From Bartonella rattimassiliensis 15908 (GTDB taxonomy: Bacteria; Pseudomonadota; Alphaproteobacteria; Rhizobiales; Rhizobiaceae), in contig NZ_JH725064.1 in the NCBI RefSeq assembly GCF_000278215.1, forward strand, positions 429,587-493,586: a stretch of DNA of 64,000 bases, given 5' to 3'. The notes beneath the pieces are model-generated. The model saw only the letters and a list, made by a program, of their open reading frames with translations. It made no database searches and was not told where the DNA came from. A program made the position numbers and the translations under genes. Positions 49,266-59,550 of this stretch are shown piece by piece. Position 1 is the first letter of the stretch. Every line of letters begins with the position of its first letter.

Positions 49266-50015
49266 TTTCCTATCCTCAAATAATTTCGATATTATGAAAC
49301 AACCATAAATTATTTTACATGCTATTTTTTCATTTTCACAACAATGATAAACACTTAACCTTTATTTTATCTCTTTTCGATGACTATACCATCAGTATCA
49401 TAATACAGTAAAATTACTACTAAAATCATATTTCTATCAACGTTATGCGTATCAATGAATTTCAATAGTTTGCTTCCAGCTGAAATAGATATTTTTATAA
49501 ATTGTTACACCCACATTTTAAAATCCCACAGGTCAATAGCATTAAAAAGATTGGTTGAGAAAACAATCCAACCATTTTAAACAAGCGTAAAGAAAAACGA
49601 TTGTGCACTCCATCAACAAAAGAGGCACACATTCAGGCGCAGTCTTATATTTTTTACAAAACAGGTTTTTCAAGCGTTTCTTAACATTTTTCTCCATAAA
49701 TCACAGCATATTTTTACTAATAATGAGTGTTTCTACTGATCAATATTTCTCTATTACAGCCAATGGAATTGGGATTACATTAATAGAAGCATAAGGGATA
49801 TTTTCTTTAGGGAGCTCTTTTCTCAGCTATATCTGTAAAATCATCTTGCATTTACAATATATGATGCAATTAAAAAGGATGATTATTAAAGCTTAGAGAA
49901 CGCCTTTTAGTGGCATCACTCCAATATTTGCAATAATTATTTTTTCTTTTTTCCTACTTAGAAATTTGTTTTGAAATCCAACAAATAGCTTTTCTGATAA
50001 AATTTATCTTTGGCT
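49266..50015. other. island segment without intact genes
   Basis: About 750 bases. On the minus strand around 49600-49830, pieces such as KENIPYASINVIPIPLAVIEK and KNVKKRLKNLFCKKYKTAPE read as coding-like but are separated by stops. Around 49960-50020 there is a short frame with KPKINFIRKAICWISKQ. These look like decayed gene fragments; I do not recognise them. Confidence 0.4.
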
Positions 50016-50228
50016 TCATATGAGCAACAAAACCTTTATTTGATAAAATGAGTAGAGAACCTCAGCGAGAGGACTATCTTGTTCTTGTGTCATAGGATAT
50101 AATATAATAGGTCTACAATCGACTCCAATAGGAGCTCTTCCTGACACCATTCTTTCCACATTTACACCTGTTACTATCTGTCCCTTTTCTTTCCAAGAAG
50201 AAACTGTTTTAGGCTCAATTGCCTCCAT
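50016..50228 (-). pseudogene. LHH-type nuclease/toxin remnant
   Basis: A 70-codon frame with WKEKGQIVTGVNVERMVSGR, APIGVDCRPIILYP, and MTQEQDSPLAEV. This is the layout of LHH nuclease domains (HNH/Endo VII superfamily) found at the C-terminus of polymorphic toxins, whose core is APIGxDGxPIxLHHxxQxxxGPLxE. Here the LHH triplet reads LYP, so the catalytic histidines are absent. The N-terminal delivery part of a toxin is not visible. It is probably a dead toxin tip carried by the island; no immunity gene was identified. Confidence 0.5.
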
Positions 50229-50342
50229 AATATTTTTCTTGATCTATTTCATGATTCATAAGCTCCTTGGATTTTTTCAAAATAATCAATGTATTCTTTG
50301 TTCTAAATAAGCTTAACAAACTCTCCTGCCAAGAGAGCGAAG

Positions 50343-50534
50343 TTATTCCTCTCTAGAAAGCTCTGAGTGATTGTCAAAATCCTTTGCTACCCCTTCAATC
50401 AAAGCGTAGCTAACTTGCTTCACCTTTGCTACTTTTTGCGCTAAAGCTATTGCCCGCTCAAGGTGAGTTTTGTTGATGCTGTCGTCAAAGCCTAGATGAT
50501 CTCCTACTGCAAAACTTTGCTGATAAAAATGCAA
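50343..50534 (-). pseudogene. unidentified fragment fused behind the integrase remnant
   Basis: This 63-codon frame starts inside the integrase remnant, in another frame, and continues with a helical segment, INKTHLERAIALAQKVAKVK, then ALIEGVAKDFDNHSE. It does not look like an integrase C-terminus. It is likely the tail of another island gene joined by deletion. I cannot assign a function. Confidence 0.35.
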
Positions 50535-51232
50535 GTCTCAACATCACCTAATAAATAATTATCATCCAAGCTCTGATAAAATGCTGGAACTTCTTTCCAT
50601 GGCATTGCTGGAATATTTTGAATAAATTTTCCCAATAAAGCTTTTGCTTTTGGTACCAATTGCATGTCCACATCTATACCACGCGCTGCGGCATGTTTTA
50701 TAGCAATATTCAAACGCGATAAAGCCTTGCTTGTTGTTTCGTTTTTGGTTTTCCAAATAGGGGATAAGCATTCTTTTATATCAATCTGCGTCAATTCAGT
50801 AATTGCTATATCTCCAAGTTTAGGAAAAACATGCAATGTGAGAGGTGTTAACCACCTTGCTGCGGTTCCTTCATTTTTCAATTCGCTTTTTTTAGCTTCA
50901 AAAGCATTTAAAACTATTTCTCTTAAAGAAATACTATCAACCGCCTGTCATAATTTTTCATTTTTCCTTTTACGAATCTGGTCAATACCTTGTTGCAAAA
51001 AATTACGGCAAGCTGTAGCCTTAAGCCTTGCTTCTTTCAAAGATACAACGCTACAAGAGCCTAACCCTATTTCAGGACGTTTTTTATTGAAATCGAATCG
51101 AAAAACCCAACGCCCTTGATTCTGTGCTGTTTTGATAAGCCATAATCCAGCCCCATCCGCATATTTACCTTTAGGCAAATTTTTTATAGATAAGGTGGAT
51201 AATCTATCACGCGTTCTTGTTTTCCTAATCAC
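50504..51232 (-). pseudogene. P4-type tyrosine integrase, nonsense and truncated
   Basis: The N-terminal 95 residues are a DUF4102-type arm-binding domain: LSIKNLPKGKYADGAGLWL, then IGLGSCSVVSLKEARLKA. An in-frame TGA at 50948-50950 interrupts it. The same frame then continues with ISLREIVLNAFEAKKSELKN and the core-binding domain (AARWLTPLTLHVFPKLGDIA, LSRLNIAIKHAAARGIDVDM) up to 50504. The catalytic C-terminal domain with the Arg-His-Tyr residues is missing. The gene lies about 150 bases from the 3' end of tRNA-Leu, the usual position of an integrase next to its attachment site. The element can no longer excise itself. Confidence 0.85.
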
Positions 51233-51381
51233 TTTTTAAACCACCTTTTGAATTGCACTTTTGACGGATTCACCAGATATCAAGATCGTATAAAAAATAC
51301 AATTTTAGAAATAAAAACAATGAGTTATAAAGGAAATAAGATAAACGACAATACCTAGTGATATTGTAGAAAATCTATAAG

Positions 51382-51466
51382 TGGTGCGGTCGAGAAGACT
51401 CGAACTTCCACAGGTCACCCCACAGCGACCTCAACGCTGCGCGTCTACCAATTCCGCCACGACCGC
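51382..51466 (-). tRNA. tRNA-Leu (anticodon GAG)
   Basis: An 85-base class II tRNA with a long variable arm. Acceptor GCGGTCG pairs with CGACCGC, the D-arm is GCGGAATTGGTAGACGC, the anticodon stem CAGCG/CGCTG encloses TTGAGGT with anticodon GAG, the variable arm is GGGGTGACCTGTGG, the T-arm contains AGTTCGAGTCT, and CCA is encoded. The 3' end faces the integrase remnant, so it is the likely integration site of the 46.7-51.3 kb island. Confidence 0.95.
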
Positions 51467-51606
51467 ACGTGGTTAAGCAAAACATTCTGATTCCTAGCCT
51501 TTAACAAATCATAAAGAAAGGTACAAGCCAATTTTCTCTTTCTCATAATTTATTTTATTCGGATGATATATAACTTAATAGAAAATACTAAAAAATATGG
51601 GTTTTA

Positions 51607-52227
51607 CTATGATCTTTGAACCGTCATCATAAAATGCGTTTGTGCAGCCTGATCTTTTTCATAATAACCATGAAAATTTTTTGTAATTGTTGTAACGCCC
51701 TGTTTTTGGATTCCTCTCATAGCCATACACATGTGCTCAGCCTCAATTAATACTGCTACCCCACGAGGTTTCAGATACATTTTTAAAGCATTAGCCACTT
51801 GCGCTGTCATAGATTCTTGCGTTTGTAAACGACGAGAAAAGATATCAACAACACGTGCAATTTTTGAAAGGCCAACAATTTTTGCTTTAGGAAGATATGC
51901 TATATGCGCTTTTCCAATAATTGGAATCATATGATGCTCACAATGTGAATAAAAAGGTATATTTTTTACGATTACCGATTCATTGTACCCTGAAACTTCT
52001 TCAAAAACTGTGCCTAAGGTTTCTTCAACCGATTGAGTATAACCATTAAAAAGCTCGCGATATGCCTTAGCTATACGTCTTGGAGTATCTAAAAGCCCTT
52101 CTCTATTTGGATTTTCCCCTACCCATAAAAGTAATGTACGAATCGCATCTTCCACCTCTTCAATACTTGGCCGCTTCTCTTCGAACAACAAAGAATCCTT
52201 TGCGCCTTCTTTAACAACATTACGCAT
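51607..52227 (-). CDS. folE: GTP cyclohydrolase I
   Basis: FolE converts GTP to 7,8-dihydroneopterin triphosphate for tetrahydrofolate synthesis. The 206-residue protein has the zinc and catalytic segment [20 protein letters not shown] near residues 109-128, [20 protein letters not shown], and the third zinc ligand in [16 protein letters not shown]. Length is normal. It is divergent from the NifU/IscU-like gene, with 127 bases between. Confidence 0.95.
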   Translation of the reverse strand: MRNVVKEGAKDSLLFEEKRPSIEEVEDAIRTLLLWVGENPNREGLLDTPRRIAKAYRELFNGYTQSVEETLGTVFEEVSGYNESVIVKNIPFYSHCEHHMIPIIGKAHIAYLPKAKIVGLSKIARVVDIFSRRLQTQESMTAQVANALKMYLKPRGVAVLIEAEHMCMAMRGIQKQGVTTITKNFHGYYEKDQAAQTHFMMTVQRS

Positions 52228-52353
52228 TCAAAAACTCCAAACTTTCTCTACACAAAACATTTGCTAAACACCTATTTCATTTTGTATAATCCTTAATATA
52301 AGCAAATTAAAAGCTTAAACAATCACGACTCTCAAAATTTCAGGCAGTAGCGC

Positions 52354-52782
52354 ATGATTGATAATATCTATAATGATAAAATACTTGAATATGCAGCACA
52401 TATAAGCAAAATTGGGCGTCTTAATAATCCTGATGCCAGATCAAGCAAACATTCACATCTTTGTGGTTCAACAATTACTGTAGATTTAAAAGTAAAAAAT
52501 AATATCATTACAGATTTTGCTCATGAAATATATGCATGTGTGCTAGGACAAGCTTCGGCTTCACTTTTAGCATCTCATATCATCGGGCAAACAACGCAAG
52601 ATTTTAAAATGTTGCGTGACGTTATCTATCAAATGCTAACACAGGATGGTCCTTCTCCTCAAGCTCCATTTGAGGATTTTTCTTGCTTACAGCCCATTAA
52701 AGACTATAAAGTGCGCCACGCGGCAACACTATTGCCTTTTGATGCAACGATAGACTGCATTCAAAAAATTGAAGAGAAATAA
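52354..52782 (+). CDS. NifU/IscU N-terminal-like scaffold protein
   Basis: A 142-residue protein of the NifU_N/SufU-like family that assembles or passes iron-sulfur clusters. The first conserved Cys is in HLCGSTITVDL near residue 37 and the second in EIYACVLGQASASLLA near residue 63. The third conserved position, Cys in SufU (KCATL-type), appears as His in KVRHAATLLPFDA, although a nearby Cys occurs in FSCLQPIKD. Rhizobial relatives of this short type lie, as here, next to folE and yidD. The exact role is not certain. The yidD gene starts directly after its stop codon. Confidence 0.85.
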   Translation: MIDNIYNDKILEYAAHISKIGRLNNPDARSSKHSHLCGSTITVDLKVKNNIITDFAHEIYACVLGQASASLLASHIIGQTTQDFKMLRDVIYQMLTQDGPSPQAPFEDFSCLQPIKDYKVRHAATLLPFDATIDCIQKIEEK

Positions 52783-53133
52783 ATGTTCAAATTACAGTTT
52801 CAACAAAAAAAAATAACTCGGAATTATACAGGTGCTTGGCAAAAAACACCCGGACGATTATTGGGCACTTTTTTAATACGTTTTTATCAAATAACATTTT
52901 CAAGTCTTATAGGCAATCAATGTCGCCATGCCCCAACTTGTTCAGAATATACGTATGAAGCAATTGCACGCCATGGACTTTGGGCTGGTGCATGGATGGG
53001 ACTCTTTCGTATCATACGTTGTGGCCCCTTTGGAACAGATGGCTTTGATCCAGTGCCTACATCGCTTGGAAACTCTTGCTGTTTTTATAAACCTTGGCGT
53101 TACTGGAAAGTTTCTAACAAGCACAACAAATAA
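52783..53133 (+). CDS. yidD: membrane protein insertion efficiency factor YidD
   Basis: YidD is a small membrane-associated protein that assists YidC-dependent insertion of inner-membrane proteins. The 116-residue protein shows the defining motif IGNQCRHAPTCSEYTYEAIA near residues 43-62, followed by HGLWAGAWMGLFRIIRCGPF and GFDPVP. An amphipathic N-terminal helix is present. It is translationally joined to the upstream IscU-like gene with no gap between stop and start. thrS follows 111 bases later. Confidence 0.93.
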   Translation: MFKLQFQQKKITRNYTGAWQKTPGRLLGTFLIRFYQITFSSLIGNQCRHAPTCSEYTYEAIARHGLWAGAWMGLFRIIRCGPFGTDGFDPVPTSLGNSCCFYKPWRYWKVSNKHNK

Positions 53134-53244
53134 TCCTTTCCTTTTTTTATATATATTGATAAAAAAACAGCCTATAAGCTTTTTACTCAGTTTTCACGAA
53201 ACCATCCGCAATCGTTGGCGGAATTGGATTAAAAGGGTGTTTTT

Positions 53245-55221
53245 ATGTCTTGCTCTGTTTCTCTTTCTTTTCCCGATGGCTCAGAACGTAATTACTCGGC
53301 TGAAATGACAGGCTTAGAATTAGCAGAATTGATTTCTAAATCACTAGCAAAAAAAGCTGTTGCCTATAGTCTTGATGGCATCATACGAGATCTCTCGGAT
53401 CCATTAGGACAATCTGGTCAAGTGGAGATTATTACCCGTGATGATTCACGTGCTCTTGAGCTCATAAGACATGATTGTGCGCATGTCCTTGCTGAAGCTG
53501 TGCAAGAACTTTTTCCTGAAACGCAAGTGACAATAGGCCCTGTCATTGAAAATGGGTTCTATTATGATTTTGCACGCCAACAACCTTTTACATTAGATGA
53601 TCTCGCCATCATCGAAAAGAAAATGCGTGAAATTATCCAACGCAATAAACCTTTTAGAAAAGAAATTTGGTCTCGTGAAAGAGCAAGAAAAGTTTTTTAT
53701 GAAAAAAAGGAATTTTATAAAGTTGAACTTATCGATAGCATTCCTGAAAACCAAGATTTAAAAATCTATTATCAAGGCGAGTGGTTCGACCTGTGCCGCG
53801 GCCCGCACATGCAATCTACAGGACAAATTGGAAATGCTTTCAAATTAATGAAAGTCGCAGGAGCTTATTGGCGTGGTGATGTTAATAATCCAATGCTTAC
53901 GAGAATTTATGGAACAGCATTTGCTAATGAAAATGACTTAAAAGCCTATCTACATATGCTAGAGGAAGCTGAAAAACGTGATCATCGCCGCTTAGGACGT
54001 GAAATGGATTTATTTCATTTTCAAGAAGAAGGACCAGGAATGATTTTTTGGCACAAAAAAGGCTGGAAAATGTTCCAAAATTTAATCAACTATATGCGTA
54101 GACGCCTTGATGATCATCAATATGCTGAAGTTAATGCACCACAAGTTCTCGATAAGTCGCTTTGGGAAATATCTGGCCATTGGAGCTGGTATAAAGAGAA
54201 CATGTTCAAAACAATTCCAGCAGAAGAAGATTCAGATCATAGAAATATGTATGCTCTTAAACCAATGAATTGCCCTGGTCATGTACAAATTTTTAAACAT
54301 GGTTTAAAATCTTATCGTGATTTGCCCATTAGACTTGCTGAATTTGGTCTTGTTCATCGTTATGAACCTTCAGGCTCTTTACATGGTCTTATGCGTGCGC
54401 GTGGTTTTACACAAGATGATGCGCATATTTTTTGTACTGATGAACAATTAGCTGATGAATGTCTCAGTATTAATGATCTTATTTTATCAACTTATGCTGA
54501 TTTTGGTTTTAAAGAAATCAGTCTTAAGCTTTCAACACGTCCGGAAAAACGAGTTGGATCTGACGTGTTATGGGATCATGCGGAAAATATCATGGAATCT
54601 ATTCTTAAAACGATTGAAATAAAATTTTCAGGACGGATCAAAACAAGCATCCTTCCAGGTGAGGGAGCGTTTTATGGTCCAAAATTTGAATATACATTAA
54701 AGGATGCTATTGGTCGTGAATGGCAATGTGGAACAACACAAGTAGATTTTAATCTCCCTGAACGTTTTGGTGCATTCTATATCGATAAAGATTCAGAAAA
54801 ACGCCAACCTGTTATGATTCATCGCGCCATTTTTGGATCAATGGAGCGTTTTCTTGGTATATTAATCGAAAATTTTGCTGGGCATATACCACTTTGGCTT
54901 GCTCCTGAACAAGTTGTTGTTGCAACAATTACATCTGAAGCGAATGAATATGCCCAAAAAATAACAGCAAAACTTAGAGCTATTGGGCTTTCTGTAACAA
55001 CAGATCTCCGTAATGAAAAAATTAACTATAAAATACGAGAACATTCTTTACAAAAAGTCCCTGTAATTTTGGTATGTGGCAAACGTGAAGCTCAAACAAA
55101 CAGCGTAAATATGCGCCGCTTAGGAAGTACGAATCAGACTTTTTTACCTGTAGAAGACGTGATTAAACAGCTGTCAAATGAGGCAACACCTCCAGATTTA
55201 CAGCGTGTAATAAATGCATAA
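53245..55221 (+). CDS. thrS: threonine--tRNA ligase
   Basis: A class II synthetase of 658 residues. It contains a TGS domain (residues 1-63), an editing domain with [17 protein letters not shown] near residues 75-91 and [10 protein letters not shown], the catalytic core with motif 1 around [31 protein letters not shown], motif 2 [20 protein letters not shown], and motif 3 [15 protein letters not shown]. The C-terminal anticodon-binding domain is complete ([26 protein letters not shown]). The zinc-binding Cys of the catalytic site is visible in NCPGH. No T-box is expected or seen upstream. Confidence 0.96.
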   Translation: MSCSVSLSFPDGSERNYSAEMTGLELAELISKSLAKKAVAYSLDGIIRDLSDPLGQSGQVEIITRDDSRALELIRHDCAHVLAEAVQELFPETQVTIGPVIENGFYYDFARQQPFTLDDLAIIEKKMREIIQRNKPFRKEIWSRERARKVFYEKKEFYKVELIDSIPENQDLKIYYQGEWFDLCRGPHMQSTGQIGNAFKLMKVAGAYWRGDVNNPMLTRIYGTAFANENDLKAYLHMLEEAEKRDHRRLGREMDLFHFQEEGPGMIFWHKKGWKMFQNLINYMRRRLDDHQYAEVNAPQVLDKSLWEISGHWSWYKENMFKTIPAEEDSDHRNMYALKPMNCPGHVQIFKHGLKSYRDLPIRLAEFGLVHRYEPSGSLHGLMRARGFTQDDAHIFCTDEQLADECLSINDLILSTYADFGFKEISLKLSTRPEKRVGSDVLWDHAENIMESILKTIEIKFSGRIKTSILPGEGAFYGPKFEYTLKDAIGREWQCGTTQVDFNLPERFGAFYIDKDSEKRQPVMIHRAIFGSMERFLGILIENFAGHIPLWLAPEQVVVATITSEANEYAQKITAKLRAIGLSVTTDLRNEKINYKIREHSLQKVPVILVCGKREAQTNSVNMRRLGSTNQTFLPVEDVIKQLSNEATPPDLQRVINA

Positions 55222-55524
55222 CATCACAAAAGATGATAAGATCTTAATTTTTTTTACTATAAATTCTCAATTTTACAAAATTAAATAGTTTAATATTGGA
55301 GTATTTGAGGAGTTATACATCTAATAAATACCAATTAATAGCTCTCTTAACCTTTATAACAAGAAGATTGTGCTATTCTATCATAGGTGAATCATTACGA
55401 TAATTATAAAAACATCCAAAAGAAAAACTGAAAACAAGATTATATTTATGAATAAATATGTAAATTAGCTGAACAATCATATATCTTATTTGTAAGATAA
55501 GTTTTTATCAAAACAATGATAATA

Positions 55525-55613
55525 TATTGATTTATAATAAATAATCCACCGTTATTCATCTAAAATGGGCGTCTCGAATATAATAGGATTCTATCATTTT
55601 ATATTGAATCAAT
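55525..55613. repeat. diverged repeat, matches 33433-33534
   Basis: It shares TATTGATTTATAATAA and CATTTTATATTGAATCAAT with the segment at 33.4 kb, in the same order. This copy lacks the five-base duplication found there. Confidence 0.5.
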
Positions 55614-55775
55614 CAGTATCATTCTCTTGCACGCGACAAGCGAGATGAATGTACTATCTAGAAAGAACTAACAATGCCTATAATAAAATCACCTCAAGAA
55701 CCAAAGATTGCCGAAAACATTATGAGTGGGCTAAAATTATGATAGTAACACTCAACTAGCCTCTTCACACAAACA

Positions 55776-55897
55776 TAAAAATGGTAGCCTTAATGAATTT
55801 ACTACTATACCATTTACGATTCCCAACGCAAAATGGGGTTAGGTGTTTTATTTCTTTAAAATAAGCGCAGCCAATTAGCAACCCACGAGCATTCTAC
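55776..55897. repeat. diverged repeat, matches 36172-36297
   Basis: Blocks TAAAAATGGTAG, ATGGGGTTAGGT, TTTCTTTAAAA and GAGCATTCTAC recur from 36.2 kb with conserved order and spacing. The two repeat segments are about 160 bases apart here but 2.6 kb apart at the other locus, where sodC and the two-gene unit lie between them. Confidence 0.6.
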
Positions 55898-56220
55898 CTC
55901 CCTTACGGAATTTCGACTCGCTAGATATCGTTTTAACTTTTCTGAGAATTATAAAACTAAATCAAAGGAAAATAGCAAAATTCAACGTTAATTTTTTCCC
56001 CTCTTCTTAAAAACTCTTATTAAAAAACGAGTCAAATATAATATATACATATGATACGTTAGCAGCTAATTTAATATAAAAGTTCGAAGTACACTTATAA
56101 AGTATCTAAATATCTACAAAACATAATTACCATGCTAGATACTATGTTCATTTACGAAAAAATTTCAAAACACATTTTTTGCTAAAAAATAAGCACAATA
56201 TAAAATAAAAAACATAATTG

Positions 56221-56724
56221 TTACCGTGCTCTATCAAGAACACGCTTACATTCAATGAGTTCAAACAATATTTCTTGCAACAATACTTTATCAGTTTTCT
56301 CCTTATAGAGATTCACAGAACCAATAGATGCCTCTCCCTCACTCCTCATGAAACTCAAAAGTCCAAAAGAAGATTTTTTAGGCTTATTGCTAACATTTTC
56401 AGAAGTTTGTCCTGCATGTTTTTTCTCTATGACAACATTCATAGCATCAAGATTACCGCTACCAAATGCAGTCACAAAAGCAACACCATTTTCTTTCAAA
56501 AGACGCTGCACACCTTTTATTGTATATCCCTGATCATACAATAACTGCTTAATACCATTAAGTAAATCAATATCAATCGGACGATAATAGCGCCTTCCTC
56601 CTCCACGTTTCATTGGCTTAATCTGCCTAAAACGTGTTTCCCAGAATCTCAAGACATGCTGCGGCAGCTCCAACAACTCGGCTACTTCGCTAATTGTGCG
56701 AAAAGCATCAGAGCTTTTATCCAT
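56221..56724 (-). CDS. MerR-family transcriptional regulator
   Basis: A 167-residue protein with an N-terminal MerR winged helix: [20 protein letters not shown], then [20 protein letters not shown] near residues 28-47, and a dimerisation helix start with [20 protein letters not shown]. No effector-binding domain or cysteine sensor is visible. The C-terminal half is variable and charged. Genes of this type follow ihfA in many Rhizobiales, so it is a conserved partner of the plsX-fabH-ihfA set; its target genes are unknown. Confidence 0.88.
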   Translation of the reverse strand: MDKSSDAFRTISEVAELLELPQHVLRFWETRFRQIKPMKRGGGRRYYRPIDIDLLNGIKQLLYDQGYTIKGVQRLLKENGVAFVTAFGSGNLDAMNVVIEKKHAGQTSENVSNKPKKSSFGLLSFMRSEGEASIGSVNLYKEKTDKVLLQEILFELIECKRVLDRAR

Positions 56725-56905
56725 TTTTCAACACCTTATCTAAGATACGATAAATGATTTGATAATGATTCATTACATCTCAATCTCGCAACAAGATTAG
56801 TCAAAAATAGGACTATAATTGACTACTTATTAAACAGTTAAAAAAAAACACAGAACTTTATTTTAGATACTTTTTAATAAATACTAAACATTATCATGCG
56901 TTTAT

Positions 56906-57229
56906 TTATGAGACATCATTTTTCTGTCTTGCACGATGCGAATCTAGAATTCTTTGTTTAAGTACATTTGCAGCCTTAAATGTTACAACACGTCGCGGAG
57001 AAATAGGTGCTTCCACACCTGTTTTTGGATTGCGCCCAATACGTTCATTTTTACTGCGGACTTGAAAAGTTGCAAAAGAAGATAATTTAACAGCTTCACC
57101 TTTTACAAGTGAGCTGCAAATCTCATCCAAAATCAACTCGACCAAAGCTGCTGATTCAGTATGTGACAAGCCCACTCTTTTACAAACTACGCTCGCTAAA
57201 TCTGCACGCGTTACTGTCTTACTTGCCAT
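56906..57229 (-). CDS. ihfA: integration host factor alpha subunit
   Basis: IhfA pairs with IhfB to bend DNA at specific sites in transcription, replication and phage integration. The 107-residue protein has the HU/IHF fold: [20 protein letters not shown], then [20 protein letters not shown] and the DNA-inserting [23 protein letters not shown] at 57238 is in frame, but it overlaps the AGGTGG ribosome-binding site of the ATG at 57229, so the ATG is the better start. It lies 77 bases downstream of fabH and before merR. Confidence 0.94.
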   Translation of the reverse strand: MASKTVTRADLASVVCKRVGLSHTESAALVELILDEICSSLVKGEAVKLSSFATFQVRSKNERIGRNPKTGVEAPISPRRVVTFKAANVLKQRILDSHRARQKNDVS

Positions 57230-57305
57230 TATAACCACCTATTAAAATATTAAAAATTACAAAATGACTTATACATCTATTCAAATATGGTCAAGTCACC
57301 ATAAT

Positions 57306-58280
57306 TTACCAACGAATAAGAATTGCTCCCCATGTAAATCCACCTCCCATAGCTTCTAACATAATAAGATCTCCTTTTTTTATTCTTCCATCGCTAATAG
57401 CTGCTGTTAATGCCAAAGGAACTGATGCTGCTGACGTATTACCATGTTGATCAACAGTAATCACAACTTTCTCTGGTGAAATTCCCAATTTTTTAGCAGA
57501 TGCTTCAATAATGCGCCTATTAGCCTGATGAGGTATAAACCAATCTAGTTGTGAAGAATCCATACCCACAGCTGCAAAACAATCATCAACTACATCGGTT
57601 ATCATACCAACAGCATACTTAAAAACCTCTCGTCCTTCCATACGCAAATAGCCTGTCGTTTGGGTTGTTGAAGGTCCACCATCAACATATAGTTTATCTA
57701 TATAAGCACCATCAGAACGCAGTTTTGCAGACAATATACCACGCTTAAAAACAACATTCTTTTCAATTTCTTGTGCTTCCAAAATAGCAGCCCCCGCACC
57801 ATCACCAAACAAAACACATGTTGTACGATCTTCCCAATCTAAAATTCGAGAAAATGTATCAGATCCAATAACTAAAATTCTTTTAATTGCTCCACAGCGT
57901 AAATAAGAATCTCCTGTTACTAAAGCAAAAATAAAACCAGAGCAAACGGCTTGAATATCAAAAGCAAATCCATGGCTCATTCCCAAAGCATACTGAATTT
58001 CAACAGCAGAAGCAGGAAAAGTACGATTTGGTGTTGAGGTTGCTAAAATAATACAATCAATATCCTTTATTGTAAGACCAGCATTTATAAGGGCTGCTTG
58101 CGCAGCTTCCACACCTAAAGAAACCGTTGTTTCATTTTCATTGGCAATATAACGTTGATGTATTCCTGTACGTTGAACAATCCATGAATCTGACGTTTCA
58201 ACAAACTTTGCAATCTCATCATTTGATAAACTTTTTTTCGGCAAAGCACTTCCTACACCACGTATAATTGATCGAATCAT
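57306..58280 (-). CDS. fabH: beta-ketoacyl-ACP synthase III FabH
   Basis: FabH starts fatty-acid synthesis by condensing acetyl-CoA with malonyl-ACP. The 324-residue thiolase-fold protein has the catalytic Cys in [13 protein letters not shown] near residue 113, His in [13 protein letters not shown] near residue 250, and Asn in [14 protein letters not shown] near residue 280. The GDGAGAAIL loop and the C-terminal [13 protein letters not shown] are also typical. It is 49 bases downstream of plsX, the standard arrangement linking phospholipid and fatty-acid initiation. Confidence 0.96.
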   Translation of the reverse strand: MIRSIIRGVGSALPKKSLSNDEIAKFVETSDSWIVQRTGIHQRYIANENETTVSLGVEAAQAALINAGLTIKDIDCIILATSTPNRTFPASAVEIQYALGMSHGFAFDIQAVCSGFIFALVTGDSYLRCGAIKRILVIGSDTFSRILDWEDRTTCVLFGDGAGAAILEAQEIEKNVVFKRGILSAKLRSDGAYIDKLYVDGGPSTTQTTGYLRMEGREVFKYAVGMITDVVDDCFAAVGMDSSQLDWFIPHQANRRIIEASAKKLGISPEKVVITVDQHGNTSAASVPLALTAAISDGRIKKGDLIMLEAMGGGFTWGAILIRW

Positions 58281-58329
58281 TCAGCTCTCACCTTTTCTTC
58301 AAACTTCTCATTTCTATTGTAAGAGCTTA

Positions 58330-59415
58330 TCATAAGGCCTCCCCATTCATCACCGATTCATCTTCCTGATCAAAAAGCGCTTCTTTATTCTCATGAAACC
58401 GCCGCAAATCTGCAGTTATTTTTTGTAAAAGACCATTATTAACCACTTCATAACCAACACGGATAGCAGAAGCAAAACCATTAGCATTAGCACCACCATG
58501 ACTTTTTATGACAACACCATTCAAACCTAAAAGCACTCCTCCATTCACCCTATCGGGATCCATTTTATGTTTCAGTGTACGAAAAGCTCCCCGTGATAAA
58601 AAATAACCAAGAGATGTTAAAAAAGAACTGCGCAGTGCAGAGTTTAAAATCTCTCCTATCTGTCGCGCTGTCCCTTCTGCGGTTTTTAAAGCAATATTAC
58701 CAGAAAATCCTTCTGTTACAACAACATCAACAGTTCCTTTTCCAATATCATTGCCCTCAACGAATCCTTTATATTCTAATCCTTCTAATTGCACTTTACG
58801 TAATATCATTCCTGCTTTTTTTATTTCATAAAGCCCTTTAACCTCTTCTACTCCCACATTCAAAAGCCCCACGCTTGGTTTTTCAGTATGATATAAAGCG
58901 CGAAACATCCCCGCTCCCATAACCGCCAAATCAACCAATTGACTAGCAGATGCACCAATTGTTGCTCCAATATCTAAAACGATACTTTCACTGCGAAGTG
59001 TTGGCCAGATACCTGCAATACCAGGACGTTCAGCCTCTGCTAGCATTTTTAAACAAAAATAAGACATGGTCATGAGTGCCCCTGTATTACCAGCAGAAAC
59101 ACAAGCATCAGCTTCACCATTTTTTACCGCTTCAATAGCACACCACATTGATGATTTACCACGTCCATTGCGAAGTGCTTGGCTTGGCTTTTCATCCATG
59201 CGTGTATAAGTTTCTGTAGAACAAAAGCACGATACAGAATCCAAACAGGGATACTTTTTTAGAACTGGCTTGACAACCTCCTCCATCCCATAAAACAGAA
59301 AATAAATATTTGACAAATATTTTTGTACAATTGCTGCTCCTGCAATAGCTGCTTCTGGACCATAATCACCACCCATGACATCTATGGAAACTCTAATCAC
59401 GCTTGCATATCCCAC
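58330..59415 (-). CDS. plsX: phosphate acyltransferase PlsX
   Basis: PlsX makes acyl-phosphate from acyl-ACP for phospholipid synthesis by PlsY. The 361-residue protein has the N-terminal [19 protein letters not shown], the central [20 protein letters not shown] near residues 96-115, [20 protein letters not shown], and the C-terminal [17 protein letters not shown] and [19 protein letters not shown]. It leads the plsX-fabH-ihfA-merR run. The DUF177 gene lies upstream in the same direction after 135 bases, as is usual in rhizobia and similar to the rpmF-linked arrangement elsewhere. Confidence 0.95.
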   Translation of the reverse strand: MGYASVIRVSIDVMGGDYGPEAAIAGAAIVQKYLSNIYFLFYGMEEVVKPVLKKYPCLDSVSCFCSTETYTRMDEKPSQALRNGRGKSSMWCAIEAVKNGEADACVSAGNTGALMTMSYFCLKMLAEAERPGIAGIWPTLRSESIVLDIGATIGASASQLVDLAVMGAGMFRALYHTEKPSVGLLNVGVEEVKGLYEIKKAGMILRKVQLEGLEYKGFVEGNDIGKGTVDVVVTEGFSGNIALKTAEGTARQIGEILNSALRSSFLTSLGYFLSRGAFRTLKHKMDPDRVNGGVLLGLNGVVIKSHGGANANGFASAIRVGYEVVNNGLLQKITADLRRFHENKEALFDQEDESVMNGEAL

Positions 59416-59550
59416 ATCTTCTTATTTACATCCTTAAACGCATATTATGATTTTCGGCTTCTGAACACTCACAAAACACATCTTGCGAAAATAGCTCCGC
59501 AGAAAAAACCGTTTTTATCATAGTATACAATAGATAATTTTTTTACGTTT

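Larger units (their letters stand above)
55222..56220. other. 1 kb gene-free region with two repeat segments
   Basis: No supported gene. The region contains 55525-55613 and 55776-55897, which match repeats flanking the sodC region at 33.4 and 36.2 kb. A stretch from 55840 to 55930 is less AT-rich than the rest (ACCCACGAGCATTCTACCTCC) and may be a fragment of an old gene. Confidence 0.5.

Noticed and set aside
49603-49794. 63-codon plus-strand frame
   Set aside because: The opposite strand reads as gene fragments here, and the plus frame has no coding character.
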